A DNA stretch of 64,000 nt from Henricia sp. BOLD:AAB3569 (GCA_037783545.1 JBBELK010000329.1:2246501-2310500); one strand, 5' to 3'. Counted from the first letter of the stretch, positions 43,244-58,700 are shown. Made by a program: numbers and translations. The notes: generated by a model not told the origin, from the letters alone.

Positions 43244-44044
43244 TTAAATATAATAATTATAATTTTAAATAAATGTTTTTAAAAAAATCTCATTTTTGTT
43301 TAGTCAATTAAATAAAGAATAAATCATCGGCAAAAACTGAGAGTGGGCAGTAAAAACTAGGGGAATTTTGACGCTGACGCAGAACCCCCCTTTTACATAC
43401 TACTCCTGTAAGACAAGTCATATTTTTTTTTTTCAAAAACTTACAGTTCTCCCACTAATTTGCATTTTTGTTTGTCATCAAACTTGCAGTTTTACATGGT
43501 TTAGGAAGATAAACCTTTAGTGGTCGGATATGGATTGTATAGACCAAAAATTTAAATAAACTAGTCCTACATGCATTTTGGTCAAGACAGTCTTGACAAG
43601 AAGTTCTTTGTTGTATACTACATGTAATGTGTATAAAATAAAAAACAATGTTACCAGCAATTGCGTAATTATTACTATATTTTTTCAGTTTCCATGACAA
43701 CTACAAAAATACAATACTGATCTTCTAGACAGTTTAGTTGTGACATCTAAATATCAACCAGAAATATAGAAAATATACAAAATAGGAATATACCAGCCTT
43801 TTTATGCCACGAAATATAGTAAACGGGATCTATGGCAACCATTTTTTTTCCAAGATCAGCTATTCAACCCTGAAGTGATCTTTAAAATGGAAGGAGTCCG
43901 AGATGTTAGTCTGTAAGAAATTAAAAACAAGTCTTCTGTGACTTTCGTATCCCAAGATATAGCAGTTTAAATTAGTTTACAACTTTGTTTAATTTGAATA
44001 AAATTATTTTATTTAATGAGTTAGGATTATTGAAATAAATAAGT

Positions 44045-44093
44045 GTTTACCAATTTTCTAGTAAAGTAATACTTTACTAGAGAATTGGTAAAC
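44045..44093. repeat. Short hairpin, I2
   Basis: Counterpart of 13316-13364. Confidence 0.7.
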
Positions 44094-45446
44094 AAAATTA
44101 ACTACATGTAATTGAATAAAATCACAATTTCATTTAAATGTTAACTGAACACACTTCACAGAACTGAAAATATAATATTATTCCTCGTTACAGTCAATTA
44201 TGCAAACAAGTAATTACTCACGTTTCCATGGCAACCAGTATATTGTAAACTGCTTATCTCAATACCTGATACAAATTTGTGTCTCATATACGCTTTGTGA
44301 ATATGACTCTGTTGACTCGAAAAGAAAAAAAGGAAAATAATATTAACAATTCATGCAGTAAATATACTGATTAAAATTGTTTACTAGTTTGTTTACTATT
44401 GTAAACATCAAAAGTATGGCAGTACTTTTAACATGATTGTAATTGAGAAAATGGACAAAACAATCCCTTTTTCGGAAAATTTAAATGGCCACAACTCTGT
44501 AACCCCTTCAACATAGTATCAATAAAGTGTGCATAAACGTATGATGAGGCGGACGCCAACTCGGCAACATTTTTACTCATTTTCACGAAAACCAAAAAAA
44601 AGTTCAAGAATTAACATCTCACCACTTTTTCTTTGATACATATCAAGCGTACTGACAAACATGTCCCGAAACAGAAATGTTGCAAATGCGAGAAATCATC
44701 GGGGATTCCCTTTGTAGTGGGAAAGTCCGAGTTTCGCGCTCCCCGCCAGCTCTTAATGCAACACGCGCCGTATAGCCACGGCCGACAAATTTGCCGTTTT
44801 AGTGGTTCCCCAGAGCACTCCATTCAAAACGGTCGTCTTATACCGGGAAAAGAAGTTATGCATACAGTTATATGAAGAATTTGAATATTTGAGTTGAAAC
44901 GAACCGGACAATGTCCAAAGGCCGCTTGGTCAAGTGGGACCAATATGTTGAATGTTTTTTCGTTGCCTTTATGTTTGAATAGATGCATGCAGGTTTTTCT
45001 CTTTAGCTTAACCCTTTTGACAAATTCCAAATTTGTCAAAACCCCCGGGAACAAACCTAGGTAATGTGCCAATGATAAGGGGAGTGCGCCTCCTTTTGGT
45101 GTCCTATGATGCACCCACGTTTCCTCCTAAAAAAAATAAAGACAAAATAAAAGAAGGTTTATCGTGTCCTCCGAGCGCCAGCAGTTTAAGCTACATGGAC
45201 TAACGCCAAATGCATTGCCATGTTCCTGGGCGAGTTGTCGATCCCAGAGATTTATCCGATTGTCGTAGCACATGGAAATGATTCATGCTTACGATTTCTG
45301 TTTTTTCGTGTTGTGTTCAAACATTTTTAATGTATTTTTTCCACAGGATAGACCTTTTCACTTTGTAAACACCAAAATGTACTAAACAACAATGTAGGCT
45401 ACTAATCTTACTCTTAATTGTTAAAATATAGCCTGTCTTTTTGAGT

Positions 45447-45581
45447 TTGAGAGCCGGACGATGTCCGAAGAGCCTAAAGGGCTTGGTTCCAGTGGATACC
45501 AGGAAAATATTGTTTTGAGTTGAGTTGTTGAAAGCCGGACGATGTCCGACGAGCCTAAAGGGCTTGGTTCCAGTTGGATAC
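45447..45581. repeat. Two tandem palindrome-rich repeats, I2
   Basis: Counterpart of 14718-14852. Confidence 0.6.
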
Positions 45582-46058
45582 ATGAGTTTTCCGTTCTAAT
45601 TAAACTCACAAGATGCTTTTGTTTTAATTGTCTCAACCTTCTACAGGTGGAGGTATTATTAATACCATTTAATTTGATGATTATTCGTTGTAATGTACAT
45701 TGTAGTTTTTTACATGTATAGGTGAAAGGTGCACGGCAATAGAGTTCACGGCCACTATCCTATGCTGTAATCAATAAAACATTTAAATCCATATGTTCCT
45801 TGTTATTCGACTCATTCATTAGAATCAAACTATTTTTCATTCGTATGAGCGTAGCGAAGGAGAATGAAAATATATTTTGAGACAATGATGACACCAGCGG
45901 TAGCCAATCGGCGATCATATTTTTTACGGGTGAAATCACCCGAAATATAAAGAAAAAGTTAACACGTCGGATAAATGCGAAAAGGCTATGCTTACAGCTC
46001 ATCAGGATGAGGGCGCTATACGTACCGGCCAATGACGCGCTCCAATTTGCTTATGAAT

Positions 46059-46369
46059 ATTTATGAGGTGTAGTAACAAAAAATACTGTACAACAGTAAC
46101 AAAAGCGATGCGTATTTGTAAACTGACGTTTTCAACACCAAACAGACAAAAAATTTGCGGAAATCTTTCAAAACAAAGCTTCATTTTATATAACATTAAT
46201 AATGTCGTTTCGGGTGATATGAGAATATACCGCACTCGTCAAGAAAATACCAAACTCGCCTTCGGCTCGTTGAGTATTTTCAGGACTCGTGCGGTATATT
46301 CTCATATCACCCTCAAAGTCATCCAATATTATATAAATACTTGTGCAAATCATCTTATTCTGCATCATC
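46059..46369. repeat. Repeat with about 100-bp hairpin, I2
   Basis: Counterpart of 15330-15640. Confidence 0.55.
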
Positions 46370-47322
46370 TTTCCAAATGCACAAAGTTTAACTCTGATGT
46401 GCATTATTTTGCTCCAAATCACTCAATTTTGTACAAAAATGCATCTTTAATAGCCCATCACGCCACCGTGTTCCAATTTTCTCTCTTTTCAAGAGCAATT
46501 TAATAAGTTACCGTTCACTAGGTCAGCCGATGCAATTTAGACGTAATTATGCCGATAATACCTATCAATGTAAGGCCGATTTATCGGTTCAGTTTGCACA
46601 GTTATCACAATCACAAATTAAAAGTAATTTATTAATTGAGACAATCGGGGTAACTGTGCCGTGTGTAAATGGAAATATGGCACCAAAATATGGCCGCATA
46701 CCGGTAGAAAGCATAACATGCATTTAGTTACTATTAAATTGAATATTTTCAGGCAAAAGTTGTCTGAGATTTTCTTGTGTTTTATTAGAAATTATCAACG
46801 AGTAAATAGCAAAAACCTTATTTTTTTATTATTTTATTTTTTCCACAATTTGTTTTCCTCATATACCCGGTAAAATAAAGGAAAATGCAATTAAAACAGC
46901 AACTAAGATTAATGTGGAGAAGGCCAGACCAGGAAGGGAATTTTGTTTCCCTGTCACCAACAGGTTAAGTCTGCTAGTAAATGTCACATCAGTTACAGGT
47001 GTAGGCCCTATGTAGGCCCTATGTAGGCCCTATGTAGGCCTACAATAATTAAAAAGAGACATTTGTAAATGTCGTGATGGTCCACATTTCGCTCGTTCCC
47101 ACCGCACTTACAGGGCGCAGTGGGACGGGCTGATGTGCCTTCGCCTTCACAGAGTTCTGTAAATGTCACATAAATTATACAGACGCGCGGAGCATTGTGT
47201 GTTGCTTGCTTTCAGACTAATATTTGATAAATAGCATTGCTAATGCTTCTAAATCCAGTGCCAAAATTATTTCAACGAATGAAATGTGCGCTTGTTCTCC
47301 CAAACAATCGTGGACGTTTTAG

Positions 47323-47469
47323 GGAGGTCTATAAAGCGGGCCTCCCACTGTGCGATTTTTGCTACGAATTAGGTACGACCAGCTACGACCAGTCTCCGAT
47401 ATTCGTACCAATTCGTAGGAATTTCGTGGCAAAAATCGCACAGTGGGAGGCCCGCTTATCCTATAGACT
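47323..47469. mobile_element. Fold-back MITE, I2
   Basis: Counterpart of 16594-16740. Confidence 0.6.
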
Positions 47470-48537
47470 CTACACACAATCGTAGCCAATCGTACACAAT
47501 CGTAGCTAATTCGTGGCAAAAATCGCACAGTGGGAGGACCGCTTAACAAAGAGAACAATATCGTCCGCGATTGGCAAGCGAACGTCCGCGATTCGCTCCT
47601 GTACAAAACCAACGAGAGTAAGGAAAAATAGACTATGTCCAAACAAAAGAGGAACAAAGGGACGTCCGCGATTGTTAGTGAGTGAAACTTGCCTTGCCTG
47701 CTGGGGAAAAAAACCAACTCGTTTTTACCTTGCGGTCACGTGTCGTATAAATTGTGGCCAATGAGGGCACAAATAGATCAGCCCGTCCGAGTGTTTTGTA
47801 TGTACGGGCGGTGGGTACGAGCGAAGGTCCATGTGACTTTTGGTATGGTTTTGTCAAATGTCAATCATCTGTATCCATCTTGTTTGTGTGGATGTGAACT
47901 ATTGACCCGAAATTTCTGATGTGCGTGCGGGCAACAGCAGCCAATGAGCGACGACGTTGTTTATAGCACCCATGATAGCACCCCTTCTCAGTATAGGCCC
48001 TATAGACTGCCAAAGTGAACACGTCATATTTTGTTAGTTGCCTATATGCAATGGCTCTACACTAAACATCACTAAACCGTGTCCTGTGTTTTTGCAATGG
48101 TACTATTTCCGACAGCCATGATGTTTAGAGCCAATTACCATGGCAACACGTCACACTTCGGCTGTCTATAGACCATTTGCACTGGCAGCCACATTGTCGT
48201 CAATGTGGATCAATTATTTTCACATCATTTAAATGAAAACCTGCCCCCTGTCATGGCCGCTGGTGTTAAAGTGCATATGTCTATAGTCTGGTTCCCAAAT
48301 GTCTAATTGAGAGAATCTATCGGTCTGGTAGCCACAACGACCACGTGATCAAAATGAGGATAATTCCTCCGGTTCCGGAATATCTGGCGGTAATTTCAGA
48401 TGTTTCGAGGGTGAATGAAAACTTCAAACTTCAAACTTAATTTGGATTTTTGTTTTTACCAACGCCAGGAAGAGAAGCTTTTATATATTTCAAGATGAAT
48501 TCCAATATATTAACGTGCTGAAATTTAACATATTTAA

Positions 48538-48669
48538 AGGCACAGGTCGTCAGCAATGCGCGGGCGCCAAATTCGTGCCACGAAGTACGCAACTCCATGC
48601 CTTTGCTATGGAGCTGCGTATTTCGTGGCACGAATTTGGTGAGCGCGCATTGCTGACGAGCCTGTGCCT
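48538..48669. mobile_element. Compact TTAA fold-back MITE upstream of EGF G2
   Basis: Counterpart of 17809-17940. Confidence 0.8.
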
Positions 48670-48951
48670 TTAAAGAAAGCATAAAAGCCGTCCCTTTTTT
48701 GGGGGGATAGGGGGTGAGAGGAGGGGAGGGCGTGATAGTGGCAGATAATAGGGAATAAAATTGGTTGCGCAATAACGTCCCTTGGAACTCTCCCCGTGTA
48801 CAATTAGCGTACCCTGGGACTAATTAATTGATAACGATTAGTTTACGTAACTAATTATACAATATCTTTCTAAAATAAACATGCGCGTTAGTTCCGCCAA
48901 TTACATACACGTGGCGTATTCCCCCACAAGATAAGATCCCGGACGAAAAAG

Positions 48952-48991
48952 CATAAAAGTCGCAGCTATTGGGCCAACCTATACATCAGTT
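48952..48991 (+). promoter_or_regulatory. Core promoter of EGF copy G2
   Basis: Same CATAAAAG and CATCAGTT arrangement as G1, so any expression difference must come from elsewhere, for example intron 1. Confidence 0.45.
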
Positions 48992-49038
48992 GCAACCACA
49001 CACAGAAGTACGCTCAACCAACCAACCAACCAACCAAC

Positions 49039-49447
49039 ATGTATCTGGCTATCCTTCTTCTCAGCTGCGGTGAGTTGTTCATCCTTCAAAACTTGTAATT
49101 GCAGTTACCCAACATTTTAATTGAAGGTGTTTTTTGACCCAACATTTTACTGAAGGTGGGTTTTTTTTCAAAAGGTTTTCTGCGGACAATAATTGTTTTT
49201 ACCAATCATTCATGCACAAAAAAACATGCATAGAATTTTCAGGTTTTTTGAAGTATATAACTGCATCTATGTGGCTGAAATTTATACAAAGCAGCAGGGG
49301 CGGATCCAGGAATTTTTCCAGGAGGGGGTTTTGCCACCAGGGAGGGGTTTTGCCCATCAGATTTTTATGTCTGCTTGTTTCGGACAGGCGGACACGCAAA
49401 AAATGCATTACATTATATTTTTTGGTGTCGGAGCAGGGGGGGTTTTG

Positions 49448-49489
<42 letters not shown>

Positions 49490-49723
49490 TCTGGATCCGC
49501 GCCTGAGCAGTTATGTGTATGGGCCTACTATTCTTTAGGCCTATACTGCTGTTGTTCTTGTTTTTAAAAACTCTCATGTAGGCCTATACTGTCTTTATAG
49601 GAGCGTGACCAGATCACATTTTTGAGCGCCCTATTTTTCCCATGGGTGATGAGATTTTTATACCATATCATGTGTTATATTTTTGGCTGTTCCGACTCGA
49701 GTTGGAACAGCCTTTGTTTTCGT

Positions 49724-49754
<31 letters not shown>

Positions 49755-52700
49755 ATTCTTTTACTTCTTCCACTTTTTTCAGACGCTATTTCGGACACTT
49801 GCACATTGATGATTGACTTCAAACTTCACATGGACATTGGTCACTATGTAAAGTTGTGCACAGTGATAATGACGTCATGATGACGTCATCACGTGTCAGA
49901 TTAAAGGGGCATGAAGTTTAATAAATTAAATATTCAAAAATCAATAACAAATCAACCGTTTGACCTACGATCTTGATTCCTTCGGCATATACGATGACTA
50001 ACAAAGGTCTTTGAGATGCGCACACCCCTTGACCTTTGACCTCGTTTCCTATTGGTCTAACAGATTTTGCCTTGCCATTTGAAAGTGGTGCAAGATATTT
50101 GGACAAAGTCACTTGTGTTACACTTCGACTAGGGTGGGGTATCTAAAAAATATTTTTGTGACCTTTGACCTTGCTCACTTCCGGTCGAAACCGGAAGTGG
50201 CCCTTAGTTTGAAAGTGAAAGGAGGTATTGAGATGGGGTCAATGGTGTTATTACCAGAGGCCCTTAAGCTTTCCAAAAATATAAGTGATGACGTCATCGT
50301 AGGAAATAGCGCCCTCTAGCGACAAGATGATTACGTAATTAAATATTCAAAAATCAATAAAAAATCTACCGTTTGACCTACAAATTTGATTCCTTCTGCA
50401 TATACGATCACTAACAAATGTCTTTAAGATGCGCACATGGCTTGACCTTTGACCTCGTTTCCTATTGGTCAAACAGATTTTGCCTTGCCATTTGAAAGGG
50501 GTACAATATATCACGATGGGGTCAACTGTGTTACACTTCGACTAGGGTGGGGTATCCAAACATATAGCAACACCTTTGACCTTCCCTACATGTCAGATTA
50601 AAGTGGCATGTAATAATATTCAATATTTAAAAATCGATAAAAACTCAACCGTTTGACATACGATCGTGATTTATTCATATACAATCACTAACAAAGGTCA
50701 TCCCGAACACCACATATGTTTATAAAAAGGAGGGGAACAGCCATGTGTTCGTTTTCAACGAACACATTTCTAGTTTTTATTTTTTTTTTTCTTTACCTTC
50801 TTCCACTTTTTTCAGACGCTTTTTCGGGCACTTGCACATTCATGATTGACTTTAAACTTCACATGGACATTGGTGACTATGTGAAGTTGTGCACAGTACT
50901 AATGACGTCATGATGACGTCATCACGTGTCAGATTAAAGGGGCATGAAGTTTAATAAATTAAATATTCAAAAATCAATAAAAAATCAACCGTTTGATCTA
51001 CGATCTTGATTCCTTCGCCATATACGATGACTATCAAGGGTCTTTGAGATGCGCACACGCCTTGACCTTTGACCTCGTTTCCTATTGGTCAAACAGATTT
51101 TGCCTTGCCATTTGAAAGTGGTGCAAGATATTTGGACAAAGTCACTTGTGTTACACTTCGACTAGGGTGGGGTATCTAAAAAATATGTTGGTGACCTTTG
51201 ACCTTGCTCACTTCCGGTCGAAACCGGAAGTGGCCCTTAGTTTGAAAGTGAAAGGAGGTATTGAGATGGGGTCAATGGTGTTATTACCAGAGGCCCTTAA
51301 GCTTTCCAAAAATATAAGTGATGACGTCATCGTACGAAATAGCGCCCTCTACCGACAAGATGATTACGTAATTAAATATTCAAAAATCAATAAAAAATCA
51401 ACTGTTTGACCTACGATCTTGATTCCTGTGGCATATACGATCACTAACAAATGTCTTTAAGATGCGCACAGGGCTTGACCTTTGACCTCGTTTCCTATTG
51501 GTCTAACAGATTTTGCCTTGCCATTTGAAAGTGGTACAAGATATCTGGATGTGGTCAACTGTATTACACTTGGACCTAGGGTGGTGTATCCAAAAAATAT
51601 GGCCGTGACCTTTGACCTTGCTCACTTCCGGTCGAAACCGGAAGTGGCCCTTAGTTTGAAAGTGAAAGGAGGTATTGAGATGGGGTCAATGGTGTTATTA
51701 CCAGAGGCCCTTAAGCTTTCCAAAAATATAAGTGATGACGTCATCGTACGAAATAGCGCCCTCTACCGACAAGATGATTACGTATTTAAATATTCAAAAA
51801 TCAATAAAAAATCAACTGTTTGACCTACGATCTTGATTCCTGTGGCATATACGATCACTAACAAATGTCTTTAAGATGCGCACAGGGCTTGACCTTTGAC
51901 CTCGTTTCCTATTGGTCTAACAGATTTTGCCTTGCCATTTGAAAGTGGTACAAGATATCTGGATGTGGTCAACTGTATTACACTTGGACCTAGGGTGGTG
52001 TATCCAAAAAATATGGCCGTGACCTTTGACCTTGCTCACTTCCGGTCGAAACCGGAAGTGGCCCTTAGTTTGAAAGTGAAAGGAGGTATTGAGATGGGGT
52101 CAATGGTGTTATTACCAGAGGCCCTTAAGCTTTCCAAAAATATAAGTGATGACGTCATCGTACGAAATAGCGCCCTCTACCGACAAGATGATTACGTATT
52201 TAAATATTCAAAAATCAATAAAAAATCAACTGTTTGACCTACGATCTTGATTCCTGTGGCATATACGATCACTAACAAATGTCTTTAAGATGCGCACAGG
52301 GCTTGACCTTTGACCTCGTTTCCTATTGGTCTAACAGATTTTGCCTTGCCATTTGAAAGTGGTACAAGATATCTGGATGTGGTCAACTGTATTACACTTG
52401 GACCTAGGGTGGTGTATCCAAAAAATATGGCCGTGACCTTTGACCTTGCTCACTTCCGGTCGAAACCGGAAGTGGCCCTTAGTTTGAAAGTGAAAGGAGG
52501 TATTGAGATAGGGTCAATGGTGTTATTACCAGAGGCCCTTAAGCTTTCCAAAAATATAAGTGATGACGTCATCGTAGGAAATAGCGCCCTCTAGCGACAA
52601 GATGATTACGTAATTAAATATTCAAAAATCAATAAAAAATCTACCGTTTGACCTACAAATTTGATTCCTTCTGCATATACGATCACTAACAAATGTCTTT

Positions 52701-55700
52701 AAGATGCGCACATGGCTTGACCTTTGACCTCGTTTCCTATTGGTCAAACAGATTTTGCCTTGCCATTTGAAAGGGGTACAATATATCACGATGGGGTCAA
52801 CTGTGTTACACTTCGACTAGGGTGGGGTATCCAAACATATAGCAACACCTTTGACCTTCCCTACATGTCAGATTAAAGTGGCATGTAATAATATTCAATA
52901 TTTAAAAATCGATAAAAACTCAACCGTTTGACATACGATCGTGACTTCTTCATATACAATCACTAACAAAGGTCATCCCGAACACCACATATGTTTATAA
53001 AAAGGAGGGGAACAGCCATGTGTTCGTTTTCAACGAACACATTTCTAGTTTTTTATTCTTTTCCTTCTTCCATTTTTTTCAGACGCTATTTCGGGCACTT
53101 GCACATTGATGATTGACTTCAAACTTCACATGGACATTGGTCACTATGTGAAGTAGTGCACAGTACTAATTACGTCATGATGACGTCATCACGTGTCAGA
53201 TTAAAGGGGCATGAAGTTTAATAAATTAAATATTCAAAAATCAATAAAAAATCAACCGTTTGACCTACGATCTTGATTCCTTCGGCATATACGATGACTA
53301 ACAAAGGTCTTTGAGATGCGCACACCCCTTGACCTTTGACCTCGTTTCCTATTGGTCTAACAGATTTTGCCTTGCCATTTGAAAGTGGTGCAAGATATCT
53401 GGATGTGGTCAACTGTATTACACTTAGACCTAGGGTGGTGTATCCAAAAAATATGGCCGTGACCTTTGACCTTGCTCACTTCCGGTCGAAACCGGAAGTG
53501 GCCCTTAGTTTGAAAGTGAAAGGAGGTATTGAGATAGGGTCAATGGTGTTATTACCAGAGGCCCTTAAGCTTTCCAAAAATATAAGTGATGACGTCATCG
53601 TAGGAAATAGCGCCCTCTAGCGACAAGATGATTACGTAATTAAATATTCAAAAATCAATAAAAAATCTACCGTTTGACCTACAAATTTGATTCCTTCTGC
53701 ATATACGATCACTAACAAATGTCTTTAAGATGCGCACATGGCTTGACCTTTGACCTCGTTTCCTATTGGTCAAACAGATTTTGCCTTGCCATTTGAAAGA
53801 GGTACAATATATCACAATGGGGTCAACTGTGTTACACTTCGACTAGGGTGGGGTATCCAAACATATAGCAACACCTTTGACCTTCCCTACATGTCAGATT
53901 AAAGTGGCATGTAATAATATTCAATATTTAAAAATCGATAAAAACTCAACCGTTTGACATACGATCGTGATTTCTTCATATACAATCACTAACAAAGGTC
54001 ATCCCGAACACCACATATGTTTATAAAAAGGAGGGGAACAGCCATGTGTTCGTTTTCAACGAACACATTTCTAGTTCTCTTTACCATTCTGAAATTTCGC
54101 GCTCTCAATCCGTACTTCCAGGGATATCGTCAAAAAAATCACTAATGTTTTGTAAACTAATTTTTCTGAGATAAAGCAGTGCAGTGATTACATCAACCTT
54201 TTTGCCCCAAATTGGGTATTGCAAATTTTATGTTTTTTTCCCTCATGGATAGTGTTTTTGGGAGGCATTCTAGACTATATGATTGTTAGGTTAAAACGAA
54301 ATCAGTTTTTCTTTTGAAACAAAATCTGGTACGCTCCTTTAACTAGTTCTGAATCAACGTAATACGAAATCACATTGCCGGCCGTCATTTTTAAGAAGAG
54401 ATTTATTTTTATATCAAATGTTTGTAATGGCTGACAGCGTTAATAGAAACCCGATTTTGTTTTTCACTGTGTATACATTTGCCAAATTTAACCAGTTTGC
54501 ACGTTTCCCCAACAGACACCCAACCGATTCCGACATGTTTTGCTCTATGGTAACCTGACTGTTTTTTCTCTTCTTTTCCTACCTTTCGATATTTAGCCTC
54601 TTTGGCGGCGGCAAAAATCGGAGGTAAGTAAAAGAAACATTTGTGTTCTAAAAATCTTTTCACATCCCCGTGTTTATGACATTACTCCCAATAATTCAGT
54701 TATCATTTCCCATAATTTGTGTACAAGCATATTTTATAATCACCACTGAAACGCAATAACCAAATACAGATTGATTAAATCACCGCAAATCAAGGAACAA
54801 TTTACAAGTTTTTATTTGGTGTGATTTGCAGATAAAACTCTGTGTAAGACAACCGAACCATGCGAGAACGGCGGAATTTGCAAGGCGTTCCTCTATGACC
54901 TGTACTGCTCCTGCCCAATAGGATTCCACGGTGCCCGCTGCGAAATCGGTAACGTTTCACCCCCAAATTGCCATTTCGAACTCATTTTAAAGCCCATCTG
55001 CATAAGGCCTACACACGATTTACAATATCCAAAATTATTATCAACTATTATTTTTGACTGTAAAACACTCAAATAAGACATCCAAATGTCCACTATGATT
55101 CCGCATGAAATGATATCTATAAGAAAACACTAGCTAAAGATGACTTTTTATGAAACACACATCGTTTTATGGCGCCCTCGTGTGAATGGAAATGGGCCCT
55201 TGACTACCGTGGTATAATAGGAGGATGACTTCGAACAATTTCTTGAAAGTATGGACGCAGTTTTTCTGAGAGGTATGAGCTGGGGCCAATTTCATAAACT
55301 AGCTGTTTAGCGGAAAAATATGCTTAATCCAAAATTTGTTTGCTTTATAAAATGAGTCAATAGTCAAAATCTTATGTGATGTGTATTAAAATTAATTGGT
55401 GTTCTGCTATTCTTGCTGAAAACACAAGTTAACATACAATTTTGACTATTAACCCATTTGTATTACCCCTGAGGTACCGAGCTGACTTACGCGCAATCAC
55501 ACTATTTTTATAGGTGTATACCGGTATGTATTTTGTCAGATTGGACAACAGAGGGGCCGATTTCACAAAGCGCTAAGACGCGTCTTATCTAGGAAAAGTC
55601 ACTCTTCTTATCTTGGGACGTTGGTATGGGAATTAGGACGCATTGAACTATCTCATCTTAACTTTTGTGAAATCGATCCCAGGTCTCAGTGGCTAGTTGA

Positions 55701-58700
55701 TAATTTGTACCTACTGGCGAGACCTGTTACTTGATCTAAATACACGATCAGGGGCCGATTTCACAAAGCGCTAAGACGCGTCTTAGGAAGGGTCACTTTT
55801 CCTATCTTAGGACGTTGGTATATGGATTGGGACGCATTGAACTCGTCTCAAAGAGAGAGAAAACAGTAAAAAAATAAATGGTTTGCAGTCATTTCGCCCC
55901 AAAACCACTTCGCCCTGAACCATTTCGCCCTGGACCACGGCCTGTGCACGAAGTGGTCTTGGGCGAAGTAGCATTTGGGCGATGTATAGTGTTTGGACGA
56001 AGTGGGGCGAAATGGCACTCGGGCGAAGTGGTTTAGGGGCGAAATGGCACTCGGGCGAAATGGATTTGGGACGAATTGAATTTCTGATTTTCGAGATACC
56101 AATGATGTTTACTGCCCTTAACTATTGTGAAATCGAAAACTGGTAAAACATATAATATATATAAGGGTCAAAATGTCGACTACGATGATTGACACGAGTA
56201 TTTCTTCAAAGCTTTCTGTTTGGATGCAATTGGCCGAAGATGCGGTTGTAAGTTTTGGGATTAAAATTCAGCTCAATAATTATATAATATTGGATGGCTT
56301 TGAGGGTGATATGAGAATATACCGCACGAGTCATGAAAATACCGAACGAGCTGAAGGCGAGTTCGGTATTTTCATGACGAGTGCGGTATATTCTCATATC
56401 ACCCGAAAAGACATCCAATATTATTATTGTTATATAAAATGAAGCTGACACACTTGTAACATTTTTCAGACAGTATAATTTAAAATTCGAAATTGTTGAA
56501 AGTTCCACAAGCAACAGTAAACATTTCACCCTGGCACCATGGAGCTCCTTTTGTAGCTCCATGCTGGCACATATGGAAACTGTTTTCAAATACTTTCGTA
56601 ATCCCACGTAGGCCTAAAACTTACGGAGAATCACATTGATTCAGTTCAATTTTGCTTAAGTCTTCAAAGTCCTCCGACAATTCCTTTTCCCTCAAGTACA
56701 GCTTCAAAATGTTCACTGCTTTCGTGGTGCTTCTCCGTGTCGCTCCGCTTTCTTTGGAGGATGTCATCGTATTCTATCGTATCAAATCTGGGCTCGCCAT
56801 TTTCTTTTCATTTCGTGGAATTGAAGTGCGCGCGCGAGCTCGGTTGGCCTCCGGTAGGTTGTGCATACATATGCAGAATGGATACTGTTGTACAGTATTT
56901 TTTGTTACTGTACAGTGTGTGACATTTTCCACCCACAGAGGGCGCTATAACGTACAGTAACAGAAATGCACGGTATCGCTCACAGCTTCATTTTATATAA
57001 TAATGTTTCATATTGCACGTTTGGGATTTAAAGGCAGTATACATCATTAATCTCGGAAATCAGAAATGTTCACAGATTTACACCTAACTTACACGATATA
57101 AACATGATGACCATAGAAAACCTCCCCTAAAATGGTTTTGTCTGAAGTGCTATATTCTTTAAGAAATGAGTAAAACGATTAGTTTTCATCTCATGAGACG
57201 AAAATTCAATTCGACCCAAAACCGTTTCGCTCAAGTTCCATTTCGCCCCAAACCACTTCGCCCGAGTGCCATTTCGCCCCAAATTACTTCGTCCAAACAC
57301 TACATCGCCCAAATGCCACTTCGCCCTAAAACCACTTTGTGCACAGGCCGTGGTTCAGGGCGAAATGGTTCAGGGCGAAATGGTTCAGGGCGAAGTGGTT
57401 TTGGGGCGAAATGACTGCAAACCCTTTTTTGACTGTTTTCTCAAAAGTTAGAAGAAGTACAGAGCTGGTTTTTGCTCAGGTTGGTGTTAATCATGCAAAA
57501 CTTTAATCATATAAAACTATTTGTAACAGTTTACCAATCATGTATCTTTAAAGAAAGAAAAACCTGAAATGTTGTTTGTATCCGTTTATTTAAAAAACAA
57601 GATCCGTGTGCGGAAGACCCATGCCAAAACGGCGGCAAGTGTATTCGCGGCTTCATTATGGCGGGATACACGTGTCGGTGTCCATTTGGAGTAAGCGGGA
57701 AAAACTGCGAAGTTCGTAAGTATCATGTGCACTGTTATAAAACTAAATTTAGTTCATAGGGAAAATCTGAGGGAGCATTCCACTGTACCTTATAGCTCGG
57801 CTGGTAGAGCCCGTTGAGTCGGAGGTCCCTGGTTCGAATCCCGTAATGGCCCTCACGATTTTCCTCTGAACAGGGGATTCCACCTGTTGTTTTTGAACTC
57901 GATAATATAATGAATTACTTTGATTCATATTATTTTTCTTTAAGACGAAACCGACGATTTTAAAGGAGTTGATTGATTCTTCTTTTTTTTTGTAGATCCT
58001 TGCAGTGACGGTCCATGCAAGAACGCCGGGACTTGCATCCCCAGTCTCAGCGCGGACAAATACACGTGCCTCTGTAACGACGGCTTCTCGGGCGATACGT
58101 GTGAAACTCGTGAGTAAAAATAATGTTAAGGTCCAATATATATCATTTGTAATGACCAAAATGTTACCTCATAAGATGACAAAAAAAACATGTTCAAAGT
58201 GTTGTTAGCAAGGTTAACAAATACCACATAAATGTATTTTCGATGTCTACGCACATATTATTTTTTTCTACCATTCAATTAAAAAAAAAAAAAGGCATGA
58301 ATTTTAAATATTTTCTGAAATATTGTTTTGCATTCGTGTTGCTGACATTTCTGCAGGCTAGATTATACCAACATTATTCTTTAGATATGCTATGCCTTTT
58401 TCTGGGAATCCATCAAACGTTCCATCTTGCAAACGATACATTGGGCTTAGAACTCTAACGGTAAATCCCTACACGATTTTCCGTAGGAAAAAAGGGTTAT
58501 GGTTAAAGGGCCTGAAATGCTCAATAACTTTATGCACAGTTTTTGCTGCATATGAAGGATTACTTGTGTAGAAAGACAATATATTACTGTTCATTTTGAT
58601 GCCCCATTAATAAAAAGTGGCATTTTTCAACTTTGAAAATTTCTTCACATAAACTCACAGACAGAGGGCGCTGTTTGGGGCAGTCACTTCAGGAACACAC

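Noticed and set aside
51482..52594. Repeated 94-113-codon open frames in the intron-1 array
   Set aside because: The 414-bp period is divisible by three, so each subunit repeats the same frame. The longest start at TTG and there is no domain or splice context, so they are repeat by-products.
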